Assembly (NCBI RefSeq): GCF_900169565.1
Contig: NZ_LT828648.1
Coordinates: 1,862,876 to 1,926,875 of the forward strand
Direction: 5' to 3'
Length of the DNA: 64,000 bases
Source of the DNA: Nitrospira japonica
Lineage (GTDB): Bacteria; Nitrospirota; Nitrospiria; Nitrospirales; Nitrospiraceae
Below are positions 24,917-32,513 of this stretch, piece by piece (within the stretch, counting starts at the first letter, position 1; every line of letters starts with the position of its first letter). A model generated the notes under the pieces. The model saw only the letters and a program-made list of their open reading frames with translations, did no database searches and was not told the DNA's origin. A program made the position numbers and the translations under genes.

Positions 24917-25240
24917 TGGCTCCCCGGGCAGGACTCGAACCTGCGACCAGCCGGTTACAAGGACTCCCTATCTTTCGAAAGGGCTTGGACTATCTCTTCA
25001 CCCACCTGGGTTTTCAGGGAAGGGTGTCGGGCGCTCGTGAGGCGATATTGGGTCGGCTCCTCAGCCTCTAGTCTCTGCACGTTCCTGCCTACTGAGTGCC
25101 GTTCGGCAGGCTTCGCTCAGGATTACCGTTCCGGCTACACGGAGACGGCTTCCCTGAATTCACCCGATGTTTCAACCACAGTTTCCTGTGGAAGCTGCAA
25201 GTTTTACAGCCGGCTGCTCTACCAACTGAGCTACCGGGGA
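24917..25240 (-). tRNA. tRNA-Asn (GUU), interrupted by a group I intron
   Basis: Exon 1 is 25240-25206 (tRNA positions 1-35) and exon 2 is 24957-24917, with CCA encoded. Joined, they form a regular 76-nt type I tRNA: acceptor TCCCCGG/CCGGGGA, D arm GCTC...GAGC, anticodon stem GCCGG/CCGGC, loop CTGTTAA and T loop GTTCGAGTC. The anticodon is GTT, giving Asn. The intron splits the anticodon between its second and third bases. Without splicing, the unjoined sequence could be misread as a tRNA-like fragment with GTA. No other tRNA-Asn is in the window. Confidence 0.92.
24958..25205 (-). ncRNA. Group I intron (IC3-like) in the tRNA-Asn anticodon
   Basis: 248 nt. Exon 1 ends GGCTGT, which pairs with the internal guide GCAGCT seven bases into the intron, with a U-G wobble at the 5' splice site. 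The last intron base is G. Core elements are seen in order: P near GAATTCAGGGAA, Q near GTAATCCTGAGC, R in GTGCAGAGACTAGA and S in AAGAGATAGTCC. These match tRNA-type group I introns. There is no homing endonuclease frame. The ribozyme should splice itself; mobility is unlikely without a partner. Confidence 0.93.
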
Positions 25241-25265
25241 ACGGTATCCAGTTTCAAGCGAACGC

Positions 25266-25271
25266 ATTCTA
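25266..25271 (-). promoter_or_regulatory. Probable -10 element of tRNA-Asn
   Basis: The minus strand reads TAGAAT 26 bases upstream of the tRNA 5' end. A -35 hexamer is not convincing. Confidence 0.4.
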
Positions 25272-25355
25272 GCACAGATGATACGGATGAAATCGAGGGT
25301 TTTTTGGAGCGGATGACTCAGGCCGACTGAGATGGTTGCGTTGACGTTGAGTCGA

Positions 25356-25625
25356 CTATACGTCGAAATCTTCCGTTTCGTCCTCATCGGAGGACGCGTC
25401 GGAGTTCCCCTCGGCCAGGGCTGCGTAATGCTTGGCCCACGTCAGATAGAGGTTGCCGCTGTCGCGCATGGTATCGGCCGCCTTGACCAGTTTTTCCACG
25501 AGTTCGGGATCCTTGCCCGTGGCTTGGATCATCGCCGCGCGGTGTTCGATGGCTTTCGGGTATTGATTGATCAGACCGGTAAGCTCTTTTAGGAGTTCGG
25601 CGATGACGTTGTCTTCTGATTCCAT
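25356..25625 (-). CDS. Small acidic protein of unknown function
   Basis: 89 residues from ATG 25625, with AAGGGG upstream; a longer frame crosses the terminator. The protein is mainly helical (NVIAELLKELTGLINQYP, ELVEKLVKAADTMRDSGNLYLTWAKHYAAL) and ends in a very acidic tail (SDEDETEDFDV). It lies downstream of the oxidoreductase operon but is separated from it by a terminator. I do not recognise a family. Confidence 0.7.
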   Translation of the reverse strand: MESEDNVIAELLKELTGLINQYPKAIEHRAAMIQATGKDPELVEKLVKAADTMRDSGNLYLTWAKHYAALAEGNSDASSDEDETEDFDV

Positions 25626-25654
25626 GATGCGCCCCTTCAAATGTTCCAACAAAA

Positions 25655-25681
25655 AACCCCATAGCGAGAACGCCATGGGGT
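25655..25681 (-). terminator. Terminator of the oxidoreductase operon
   Basis: On the minus strand, ACCCCATGGCG/CGCTATGGGGT form a stem (one mismatch) with a TTCT loop, followed directly by a run of six T. It lies 25 bases after the ferredoxin-subunit stop. Confidence 0.85.
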
Positions 25682-25705
25682 CTTTTCGATTCGAACCGTA
25701 TCGGT

Positions 25706-25984
25706 TCAGCCCTGGTACGCTTGCCCCAATCCAGCGGATTCGCCCTTTTTCGACATCAGCTGGCCGGTGGCGCTGACCGCCTGCATGACGATAGCTTCAT
25801 GCTTGGCGGCGTTGCAGACCACGACGCAGAGCTCACAACCCTTGCAGCGATCGATGTTGACCTCGGCGACCATCTTGGCGGAATTCAGATCCAAGCAATT
25901 CGCCTCCGGACAATACATGATGCACAGGCGGCACCCCTTTTTGGCGGTGCACTTCTCATCGATGACTTGCGCGATGTTATACAT
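25706..25984 (-). CDS. 2-oxoacid:ferredoxin oxidoreductase, delta (two 4Fe-4S) subunit
   Basis: 92 residues. It carries two ferredoxin-type 4Fe-4S motifs: one around CTAKKGCRLCIMYCP and one at CKGCELCVVVC. It passes electrons between the TPP centre of the enzyme and ferredoxin. It is the last of five same-strand genes and is followed by a terminator. The five-gene form is known from reductive TCA-cycle bacteria. Confidence 0.9.
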   Translation of the reverse strand: MYNIAQVIDEKCTAKKGCRLCIMYCPEANCLDLNSAKMVAEVNIDRCKGCELCVVVCNAAKHEAIVMQAVSATGQLMSKKGESAGLGQAYQG

Positions 25985-26002
25985 GCGACCTGATTTCCTC
26001 TC

Positions 26003-26710
26003 CTAAGCCGCGACAGCTGGATTGCCGACCCGCAGCTCGATCTTGTTCTTCTCGGCCCATTCGGTGGCGATTTCATACGCCCGTTTCACCGTCGCGAAGT
26101 TCTTCTGGAGCAGCATTTCCTTTTTGGCGAACTTTTTCTTGATCGCTTCATCCAAAGACGCGGTACCTCCGGACGCGACGAACTTCTTGCCGAATCTTTC
26201 CTGAAGGGCGCCGTCCAATGCTTCCATCGACACGCACTTGGTGATACCGGCGACCGACCCGATCATGGTCATGTTGGTCGACAACTCCGTCCCGGCGATC
26301 TCAATGGCGATCTGCGTACCGGGAATGTAGAAGAGGGCCACGTTCAAGTCCTTGAGGCGCTGGATATCTTCCTCCGACAACAGCGGTACGTCCGAATTGA
26401 TGATCACGACGCCGCCTTCCTTGATGCCGGAGTAAAACGGCATTGTATAGCTCTTGCCCATGGTGATCACCTGGGGGTGAAACACCTGGATCACGTCGGG
26501 AAATACCAACTCGCCACGGTCATAGATTCGCTCGATGCCGATCCGGCAATAGCTCTCCGCAGGCGCCATGCGTTTTTCGGCGCCGAAGAACGGATTGGAG
26601 ATCGAGAACTTGCCATCCCGGTTTGCGGCCATGGCCATGACGTGGGCTGCCGTGACGGCGCCCTGCCCGCCGAGGCCGGACATTCGAATGTTGATTCTTT
26701 TCTTGATCAT
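26003..26710 (-). CDS. 2-oxoacid:ferredoxin oxidoreductase, gamma subunit
   Basis: 235 residues. The opening NIRMSGLGGQGAVTAAHVMAMA and FFGAEKRMAPAESYCRIG match gamma subunits of pyruvate/2-oxoglutarate synthases. The protein contacts the coenzyme A site in this family. It lies 18 bases upstream of the delta-subunit gene. Confidence 0.9.
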   Translation of the reverse strand: MIKKRINIRMSGLGGQGAVTAAHVMAMAANRDGKFSISNPFFGAEKRMAPAESYCRIGIERIYDRGELVFPDVIQVFHPQVITMGKSYTMPFYSGIKEGGVVIINSDVPLLSEEDIQRLKDLNVALFYIPGTQIAIEIAGTELSTNMTMIGSVAGITKCVSMEALDGALQERFGKKFVASGGTASLDEAIKKKFAKKEMLLQKNFATVKRAYEIATEWAEKNKIELRVGNPAVAA

Positions 26711-26729
26711 GGACGACCTCCGCGTTCGA

Positions 26730-27632
26730 TTAAGCTTGCCCGGCTAACTGCTTGGCAGCCGCTTTCCGTTCCTTGTCCTTTGCCGCCAGCTCAGCCAGAA
26801 GCTGCTTGGCAGGCTCGCTGATGTATTCCTTGTACGCGAAACGTTCGGTCGGCTTCTCGGAGTCCCGCATTTCCTGCAAGCCTTCCATGCTGTTCTTTCC
26901 GATTTCCAGAATACAAGGGGTGTACAGCTGGAGATAGGTGGGGCCGATCTCGCGTGCCACATGCACCGCATTGCGGATGACCTTCTCGACCAGCGAGGGC
27001 TTGCTGACCGTGCAATTGACGACGTAGTGACAACCGGACTCCCGCGCGATTTCCGGTAACCGAACCTTATCGAACAACTTGCCGACAGGAGCCATTTTCG
27101 CGACGAAACCCTTCTGCATCAAACCGCTCTCTTGTCCGCCGGTGTTGGCATAGAGTTCGTTGTCGAAGCAGATGGTCGTAAACTTCTCTTGGCGGAACCA
27201 GGCTTGAAGCGTCATATCGAGGCCGATGTCCACCGTGGCGCCGTCGCCCGCGAGTACGACCACGTCCTTGACGCGCCCGGGGAACCGAACGCTGAGGGCG
27301 CGCTTGAGACCCGACGCGATGGCATTCTGGTTACCGAAGAGAGAGTGGATGTTATGAACGGCCACCATCGGAAACACCAGACTGGTACAGCCGGTTGAAC
27401 CAACCATGACTGTATCTTCCGGATTCGGCAGCGAGGCCAGAATGTAGCGGAAGGCCATCGATTCAGGGCAGCCGGCGCAGAGGGAGTGTTGCTCGATAAG
27501 TTCTTTAGAGGTGCCGATATCCTTCCAGCCCCGATCTTCCTTGCCGTAGGTCGCGCTCTTCACCAAGTCCTGATAGTCGGACGGCATGATGTCATAGAGG
27601 TCTTCCGAGATCTTAATCCGTTCTTTGCTCAT
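26730..27632 (-). CDS. 2-oxoacid:ferredoxin oxidoreductase, beta (TPP-binding) subunit
   Basis: 300 residues. It has the CAGCPES cysteine pair for a 4Fe-4S cluster, GSTGCTS, and the TPP-binding segment GDGATVDIG followed by NELYANTGGQ. It binds thiamine diphosphate and forms the active site with the alpha subunit. Whether the substrate is pyruvate or 2-oxoglutarate is not decided by these motifs. Confidence 0.92.
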   Translation of the reverse strand: MSKERIKISEDLYDIMPSDYQDLVKSATYGKEDRGWKDIGTSKELIEQHSLCAGCPESMAFRYILASLPNPEDTVMVGSTGCTSLVFPMVAVHNIHSLFGNQNAIASGLKRALSVRFPGRVKDVVVLAGDGATVDIGLDMTLQAWFRQEKFTTICFDNELYANTGGQESGLMQKGFVAKMAPVGKLFDKVRLPEIARESGCHYVVNCTVSKPSLVEKVIRNAVHVAREIGPTYLQLYTPCILEIGKNSMEGLQEMRDSEKPTERFAYKEYISEPAKQLLAELAAKDKERKAAAKQLAGQA

Positions 27633-27690
27633 GTGGCCTCCTCAAGATTCGCTCAGGGGAGCGAACAAGTTCGAAATATAGACGTACGAC

Positions 27691-28902
27691 TCAGCTTCCA
27701 CGACCGGCCAAGGAGAATGACTTCATCCCCAGAGCCGTCTTGATTTCCGACACGATGATTTCCGGCGGCATCGTCATGCCTCCGCAGACGTGCGGGCCGG
27801 CATGGACGCGCTGGGGGTTCGGGATGGATGCGCGGAGTTCCTTTGCGAGCCAGCCGGTCACGTTGAATTCCGGCACGAAAATGTGCTTGGCATTCTTCGT
27901 CGCCTCCCGGATCTCTTCTTCCGGCCAGGGACGAAGGGTCTTGATCTTGACGAGACCGCATCGGACACCCTCGTCTTCCAGCAAGCGGATGGCCTCGCGT
28001 CCTTGCGACACCGCAGTGCCGGAGGCCACGATCACGATGTCGGCGTCGGTGTTTTCTGTGTCGATCAATCCATTCAGCCAATGAATCGAATGTTTCCGGG
28101 ACCGCTCAATGGCGGCCCAGATCTCCTGCTGCCACGAGGCATGGGTCGCATAGCTGATGTAGTTACTCTTCATGACGAAAGGATCCCGCATCATACGGAC
28201 AGGCGGACATTCCATGTCCATGCACGGAACGGGTGAGCGATAAGGGTCATAGGGCGGAAGGCACATGTCGGTTGGAGTCAGGTTGACGACGTCCTTCGTG
28301 TGCGTCACGAAGAAACCGTCGCAACAGAGTGCCAGCGGAAGATGCACGTCCGGTTCTTCGGAGACCATGAAACCCTTAAGAATCCAATCGAAGAAGTCTT
28401 GGGCCGTTTCGGCATGCCAGACCAACATGCCGGTATTGAGCAAATAGGCGATTTCCAGTGTGTCGGGTTGGATCGACAGTGGGGAGTTGATGCCGCGACA
28501 GGTGACGATCATCTGGATCGGCAACCGCGCACCGGCCCACATGGGGAAATTTTCCATCGCCCGCATCGTGCCAGGCCCGGCCGTTGTCGTGAACACCCGG
28601 GCGCCTCCGAACGCGGCGCCTGCACATTGCGACATGACGGCAAATTCGCTCTCTCCACGGAAATAGTCGCCAATGTAACCTTCGGCGAACAACTCTCCGA
28701 TCAACGCCGCCGCTTCGCTCTGCGGGGTGATCGGATAGGCGATCATGACGTCGCAACTGGAGCGACGAACGGCTTCTTTGATCACTTCGCTGCCCGTGTA
28801 GAACGACGGAGTCCGGGGCGCCTCGTGAAGCATCTTCCACGGATCGGTAAATGTCTGGCCTTTCTTATTCTGAGTTCCGATAAAGGATTTTGATTCCGCC
28901 AT
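27691..28902 (-). CDS. 2-oxoacid:ferredoxin oxidoreductase, alpha subunit
   Basis: 403 residues from ATG 28902, preceded by AAGGAGG at good spacing; the frame also opens at GTG 28908. Domains: the pyrimidine-binding part (IAYPITPQSEAAALIGEL, FRGESEFAVMSQCAGAAFGGARVFTTTAGPG) and the C-terminal domain (VASGTAVSQGREAI, FVPEFNVTGWLAKEL). It carries out carboxylation or decarboxylation of a 2-oxoacid with the beta subunit, likely in the reductive TCA cycle. Confidence 0.92.
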   Translation of the reverse strand: MAESKSFIGTQNKKGQTFTDPWKMLHEAPRTPSFYTGSEVIKEAVRRSSCDVMIAYPITPQSEAAALIGELFAEGYIGDYFRGESEFAVMSQCAGAAFGGARVFTTTAGPGTMRAMENFPMWAGARLPIQMIVTCRGINSPLSIQPDTLEIAYLLNTGMLVWHAETAQDFFDWILKGFMVSEEPDVHLPLALCCDGFFVTHTKDVVNLTPTDMCLPPYDPYRSPVPCMDMECPPVRMMRDPFVMKSNYISYATHASWQQEIWAAIERSRKHSIHWLNGLIDTENTDADIVIVASGTAVSQGREAIRLLEDEGVRCGLVKIKTLRPWPEEEIREATKNAKHIFVPEFNVTGWLAKELRASIPNPQRVHAGPHVCGGMTMPPEIIVSEIKTALGMKSFSLAGRGS

Positions 28903-28937
28903 GGCCACAGCCTCCTTTCACTACATGCAGACAGTGC

Positions 28938-29570
28938 TTAGCTTGTTGCGCCGTTCTTGGTCGTCAACCGCGGTTTGACCGTTCCCTTGAGTTTTTTTAT
29001 CCAATCGGCGAGCGTCATGATTTTTTCGACCGATGCATCGCGGAACGACAGCATTGCATCCTCATGACCAGCCTGTGCACACATGGCGATCGTATAGCAG
29101 GACGTTCCGCCGCGGATGATCTTGAGGGAGAGATTCGCTTGGTGACAATGAACCCCCACGAACATGCAGCAATCGATCTTATTATGCCAGATGGTCAGAT
29201 TGGGGTGATTCGGGTTGATTTCGACTTCGGGATTGATCTTGGGGTATTTAGGCCTGTAGTCGGGCATGGGAATAAGCATTGCCTTCTGGCCCGGCTGCAC
29301 GCATTCTTTCAAGGTGTTGTACAGATGGCGGATGGCCGTCGCTTTTTTCGCGGCTTTCTCGTTCCATGCCCACAGAACCAACGGGCCGGGGAAAATCGTC
29401 GGCACAGAGGCCATGAGAAACTGGCGAGCGGCTTCTTCGTACGCCTTTTCCTCCGATGCAATGACGCCGTTGATGTGTGCTTCGCCTGGATTGGGCAAGT
29501 ACACGCCCATGGACGCCGCAGCGGGAGGAAGAAAATGTTCGGGGCCTGGCAACACGCGATATTGACTCAT
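28938..29570 (-). CDS. Fifth (epsilon-type) subunit of the 2-oxoacid:ferredoxin oxidoreductase
   Basis: 210 residues from ATG 29570; GTG 29582 is open too. The sequence has no common enzyme motif, but it is first in the five-gene operon and resembles the extra subunit found in five-subunit oxidoreductases of Aquificales and Nitrospirae. Several Cys and His residues (CCMFVGVHCHQ, CYTIAMCAQAGHED) could bind a metal or cluster. The exact role in the complex is unknown. Confidence 0.78.
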   Translation of the reverse strand: MSQYRVLPGPEHFLPPAAASMGVYLPNPGEAHINGVIASEEKAYEEAARQFLMASVPTIFPGPLVLWAWNEKAAKKATAIRHLYNTLKECVQPGQKAMLIPMPDYRPKYPKINPEVEINPNHPNLTIWHNKIDCCMFVGVHCHQANLSLKIIRGGTSCYTIAMCAQAGHEDAMLSFRDASVEKIMTLADWIKKLKGTVKPRLTTKNGATS

Positions 29571-29785
29571 TCCAGCTCTCACTCCGCCAAAGGGTTAACA
29601 ACCAGAGAACTTCGATTTTTCAATAAGCTCGGCTGCTCTCAATGTAAGCTTTTCCGGGGACGTCTGCAACCTCACAGAAGGCCCAAGCAGGGGAAATTTT
29701 GGGCTATCGGACAAAGTCGAAACTAGGCCTATTGTCCTAAGCGAAGCCGGTTGTCTCGTGAAGGATCGATCGCAGAGTGTTAGGC

Positions 29786-29815
29786 ATTATAGGAGGTGGA
29801 ATTTCGCTCTGTCAA
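29786..29815 (-). promoter_or_regulatory. Consensus sigma-70 promoter of the oxidoreductase operon
   Basis: On the minus strand TTGACA (29815-29810) and TATAAT (29791-29786) are separated by 18 bases, a full consensus match. The predicted start is near 29779, leaving a 5' leader of about 210 nt. I see no known riboswitch in that leader. Confidence 0.75.
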
Positions 29816-29885
29816 ACGGCAGGCACAGGAATTCCTACTCTGGCCTGCGGAAAGTAACGGCAAATGAATTTTTTCTCAAGTCGTT

Positions 29886-29898
29886 GATAATAATTATC
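29886..29898. promoter_or_regulatory. Fur-box-like inverted repeat
   Basis: GATAATAATTATC is a perfect 6-1-6 palindrome and matches the core of the Fur site. It lies just after the TPR/LPP20-like gene stop and about 110 bp upstream of the predicted oxidoreductase transcript start. It sits in a short AT-rich patch, so chance is possible. Confidence 0.4.
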
Positions 29899-29904
29899 TT
29901 TTGT

Positions 29905-31188
29905 CTACGGGAGTTGCTCGCAGGCTTCGACCGAGCCGAGGACGCAAGCTCTCTCAAGGTCGTCCTTCGCAAGCGTGCCCTGGAGTTGGTTCTGATAGAG
30001 CTTGGCTCGGGTGAGGAGCGCTCCCGTGTTTGTCGGATCGACACGGATAACCGTCGAAAGGTCTTCAAGCGCTTGTCCGGGACGATTGAGCTTCAATAGG
30101 ATGTCGCTGCGAAGGAGGTAGGCTTCCTTCTGGTAGGGAATCCAACTGTCCGGGGTCTGGGCGTCGAGAAGCCGCTTCAATGTGGCAAGTGCCTGGTGCG
30201 GATGTTTGGATTCCGCTTGCCGTCTGGCCTGGGTGGTATAGACGACGATGAGACGCTGGCGGGCAATATCGAAAAATGGGTCCAGAGCCAGAGCCTGTTC
30301 ATATGAGACGGCGGCCTCATCCATTTGCTTGAACCAGGTTTGGACGTCCCCCTTGCCGACCCAGCTCCATGCATTTTGACTATCGAGTTGGAGTGCTCTG
30401 TCGAAGTCTGCCTGCGCCTTTTGAAGATAGTCTGCATAGGCGTCAGGGCTTGAATGCTGGGCAAAAGCCAGAGAAACCAGTCGAAGAAAGGTTTGCCCCC
30501 GAATCAGAAACGGTTCGACGAAGCGACTGTCAAGGGCGATGGCTTCGGAGGACAGTTGGATTTTTTCACGCAGGTTCTGTGATTGCATCGCGCGGCTCAC
30601 CAAACTTCTTGCCTGGTGAGCGGACTCGGATTTTCCGTTTGGTTCGATGACCAGCATGCGAACCCCGATGGGGTCTTGTTGAAATTCCTTCAGCTGTTTG
30701 CGCAGGTGCTGATTTTCCTGCTGCAATTGTCGGAAATGCTGGGAGAGCTTTTCTTCCGATTGTTGTCGACGGATCGCTGCGACGAGACTCTCGATGTTAA
30801 CTGTAGCTCGGATTCGTACGAAGAACACCGGCCGATCGTTTTCAAAGGAGCGCCGTGATTCGAGAATCTCGGTTTCCGCGATGCCGGCGGCGATCGTGCG
30901 TATTTCCAGCGTACTGTTCTGTATCCGTTGCCCCTGGAATTCTCTTTCGAAATCTAGAAACGTCGCTTCGAGGTAGACACCTGCTTCTTCGACCGCCTTC
31001 CGCTGCGCGCGCTGCAGAACCTTTTCTTCCGCACCCGTCAGCGTATCGCCGTCCATCATCGTATAGGAGGCTTCGGCCATAACGACTCTTGGCGCCGAAG
31101 CAGACGCGGAGGGCAGACGATGGCTGAAGATACAAAGGAGCATGAGAATAAGCATCCACCACTGGATGGGCCGGAGGCGAGAGCGCAT
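29905..31188 (-). CDS. Exported TPR protein with an N-terminal LPP20/FlgT-like domain
   Basis: 427 residues from ATG 31188, where a basic N-terminus and a hydrophobic stretch (WWMLILMLLCIFSHRLPSA) make a signal peptide; the longer frame adds 75 residues with no support. The first domain (AQRKAVEEAGVYLEATFLDFE, AAGIAETEIL, FFVRIRATVNIESL) has the pattern of FlgT/LPP20-like periplasmic domains. A coiled coil (about 165-195) and several TPRs with DFDRALQLDSQNAWSWVGKGD follow. It may be an envelope assembly factor. Confidence 0.75.
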   Translation of the reverse strand: MRSRLRPIQWWMLILMLLCIFSHRLPSASASAPRVVMAEASYTMMDGDTLTGAEEKVLQRAQRKAVEEAGVYLEATFLDFEREFQGQRIQNSTLEIRTIAAGIAETEILESRRSFENDRPVFFVRIRATVNIESLVAAIRRQQSEEKLSQHFRQLQQENQHLRKQLKEFQQDPIGVRMLVIEPNGKSESAHQARSLVSRAMQSQNLREKIQLSSEAIALDSRFVEPFLIRGQTFLRLVSLAFAQHSSPDAYADYLQKAQADFDRALQLDSQNAWSWVGKGDVQTWFKQMDEAAVSYEQALALDPFFDIARQRLIVVYTTQARRQAESKHPHQALATLKRLLDAQTPDSWIPYQKEAYLLRSDILLKLNRPGQALEDLSTVIRVDPTNTGALLTRAKLYQNQLQGTLAKDDLERACVLGSVEACEQLP

Positions 31189-31285
31189 GGAACAACTATA
31201 GCGCTCAGTATCCAATGCGGCAATTTGACGAAAGGGCTGGAGCGATACAGAGCTAGCGACGTTGGATGGCGGCGGACTACCGAGG

Positions 31286-31564
31286 CTACCGTGGTTTGGG
31301 AAATACCTGCGTGAACGGATGGACTTCAACCCGTTCAAATACCCCGTTGACCATGTAGGGGTCTTCAAGTGCAAACTTGCGGGCTTCTTCAAGGGAGTCG
31401 GCTTCGATGACAATAAGGCTTCCTGTCTTGTCCGTCAGCGGGCCTGCCAAGAGGACCCGGCCGGCTCGATCGAGAGGCTCCAAATTGGCGAGGTGGGCGG
31501 GGCGGTACACCTTGCGCCGCGCTTCTCCGTCAGGGCCGTCGAATCCGAGAATGACAAAAATCAT
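31286..31564 (-). CDS. YciI-like protein
   Basis: 92 residues. The YciI/DGPF-type fold shows in RPAHLANLEPLDRAGRVLLAGPL, GSLIVIEADSLEEARKFALEDPYMVNGVFERVEVHPF. The family is related to the muconolactone isomerase fold and uses a His-Asp pair (the His in PAHL and the Asp in EDPY). The function in bacteria is mostly unknown. It lies 39 bases from the DUF2203 gene, in the same direction. Confidence 0.85.
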   Translation of the reverse strand: MIFVILGFDGPDGEARRKVYRPAHLANLEPLDRAGRVLLAGPLTDKTGSLIVIEADSLEEARKFALEDPYMVNGVFERVEVHPFTQVFPKPR

Positions 31565-31603
31565 GGAGAGTACCTTGATAGATCGACGAGGTTCGAGGAA
31601 GGC

Positions 31604-32017
31604 TTAAGAGGAACTCTCGAGAGGGCACCGGTCCTTATAACCCGAGGTCGTTTCATGCCACCATCGGATTTCCTGCTCTCCCATTTTCCAGCACAGGAAT
31701 ACGATGCGGCCGTCGCGAAGGTGCGGAAAATCGCAGAGTCCCATATCGAGGTCCTTGACGACCACGCCCAATTCATGGATGGCCTTGATATTGGCGCTGA
31801 CCTGCTGAAGGCTGGTGATATAGAGTGCACCGACCGTGCTCCCTCCGCCATATTCGGCTTGCGCGCTCGCTTTTCGGATGTCTTCCTTAGTTCGAACCAA
31901 GGTTTCTCGGGCCTGTTTGACCGAAGACAGACGAGAATTTAGTTGGGGGATTAGGCGATTGGCCTCCGCTAGTGTGAACAGCCGATCATGGTGTTCCTGC
32001 TCGTCGTCCTGCGACAT
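31604..32017 (-). CDS. DUF2203 family protein
   Basis: 137 residues from ATG 32017, with GAGGGGA upstream. The sequence has the family's LFTLAEANRLIPQLNSRL start and its closing part GLCDFPHLRDGRIVFLCWKMGEQEIRWWHE. No biochemical role is established for the family. Confidence 0.85.
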   Translation of the reverse strand: MSQDDEQEHHDRLFTLAEANRLIPQLNSRLSSVKQARETLVRTKEDIRKASAQAEYGGGSTVGALYITSLQQVSANIKAIHELGVVVKDLDMGLCDFPHLRDGRIVFLCWKMGEQEIRWWHETTSGYKDRCPLESSS

Positions 32018-32513
32018 GCGCGTCCCCTCGTTGATGCGCTCATGTAGCACATCGGTGTTTCTTCTCGCAATACGGCGCGGCCGACCGAGGATCCGGATCC
32101 CATCCCGTCGGCGGATTGTGTGCTAACGATAGACGGGAGGAGCCGGCGTATCGTTCAAGCGAGGTCCCTCCCCGTTTCTTCTGTTGACAAGCAAGAGTAT
32201 GCGGGGTATGCTCCACCATAACCAGCTTTCGGTTCGAGTCTACGGACTTTCCGCACACAAGTACTTCCGGGGCACGTCTCGATACACTCTACAGGGCATG
32301 TCATAAGAACCGGTCGGCGCGCGGGAATTCTCGCTTACAAATATCCACGGGACATGAGGCAAGGTCGTCCCTCACAAAGCGTCCCCTCGAATTAGAAACA
32401 CACGCGGTACAATCGCCAACTCATTGTCGGTTCCGTCATCACACGCCAGTCCACATTGACCAATGATTCGCATTCATCGCTGACCCACCAGCCAGGAGCT
32501 TGAGAGGACACCT
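32018..32513. other. Divergent region upstream of rho
   Basis: 496 bases with no supported gene. It contains a strong plus-strand promoter at 32184-32212 and therefore a long leader of about 295 nt before rho. A TACAAT at 32408-32413 could be a second -10 but has no clear -35. No known RNA family was recognised. Confidence 0.5.
32184..32212 (+). promoter_or_regulatory. Sigma-70 promoter, probably of rho
   Basis: TTGACA (32184-32189) and TATGCT (32207-32212) with an exact 17-base spacer. Transcription would start near 32219, about 295 nt ahead of the rho start codon. Confidence 0.65.

Noticed and set aside
25206-25240. Reading the anticodon as GTA (tRNA-Tyr)
   Set aside because: The unspliced sequence suggests GTA, but bacterial tRNA-Tyr has a long variable arm, which is absent. 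Splicing at the U-G wobble gives GTT (Asn).
24784-25330. Plus-strand open frames across the tRNA-Asn gene and its intron (one containing AGLEPATSRL)
   Set aside because: They are antisense to the tRNA exons and intron; the AGLEPATSRL peptide is a known artefact of reading tRNA antisense. No endonuclease motif such as LAGLIDADG or GIY-YIG is present.
29758-30099. Plus-strand open frame of 113 codons
   Set aside because: Lies over the promoter region and antisense to the TPR gene; no motif or ribosome site.
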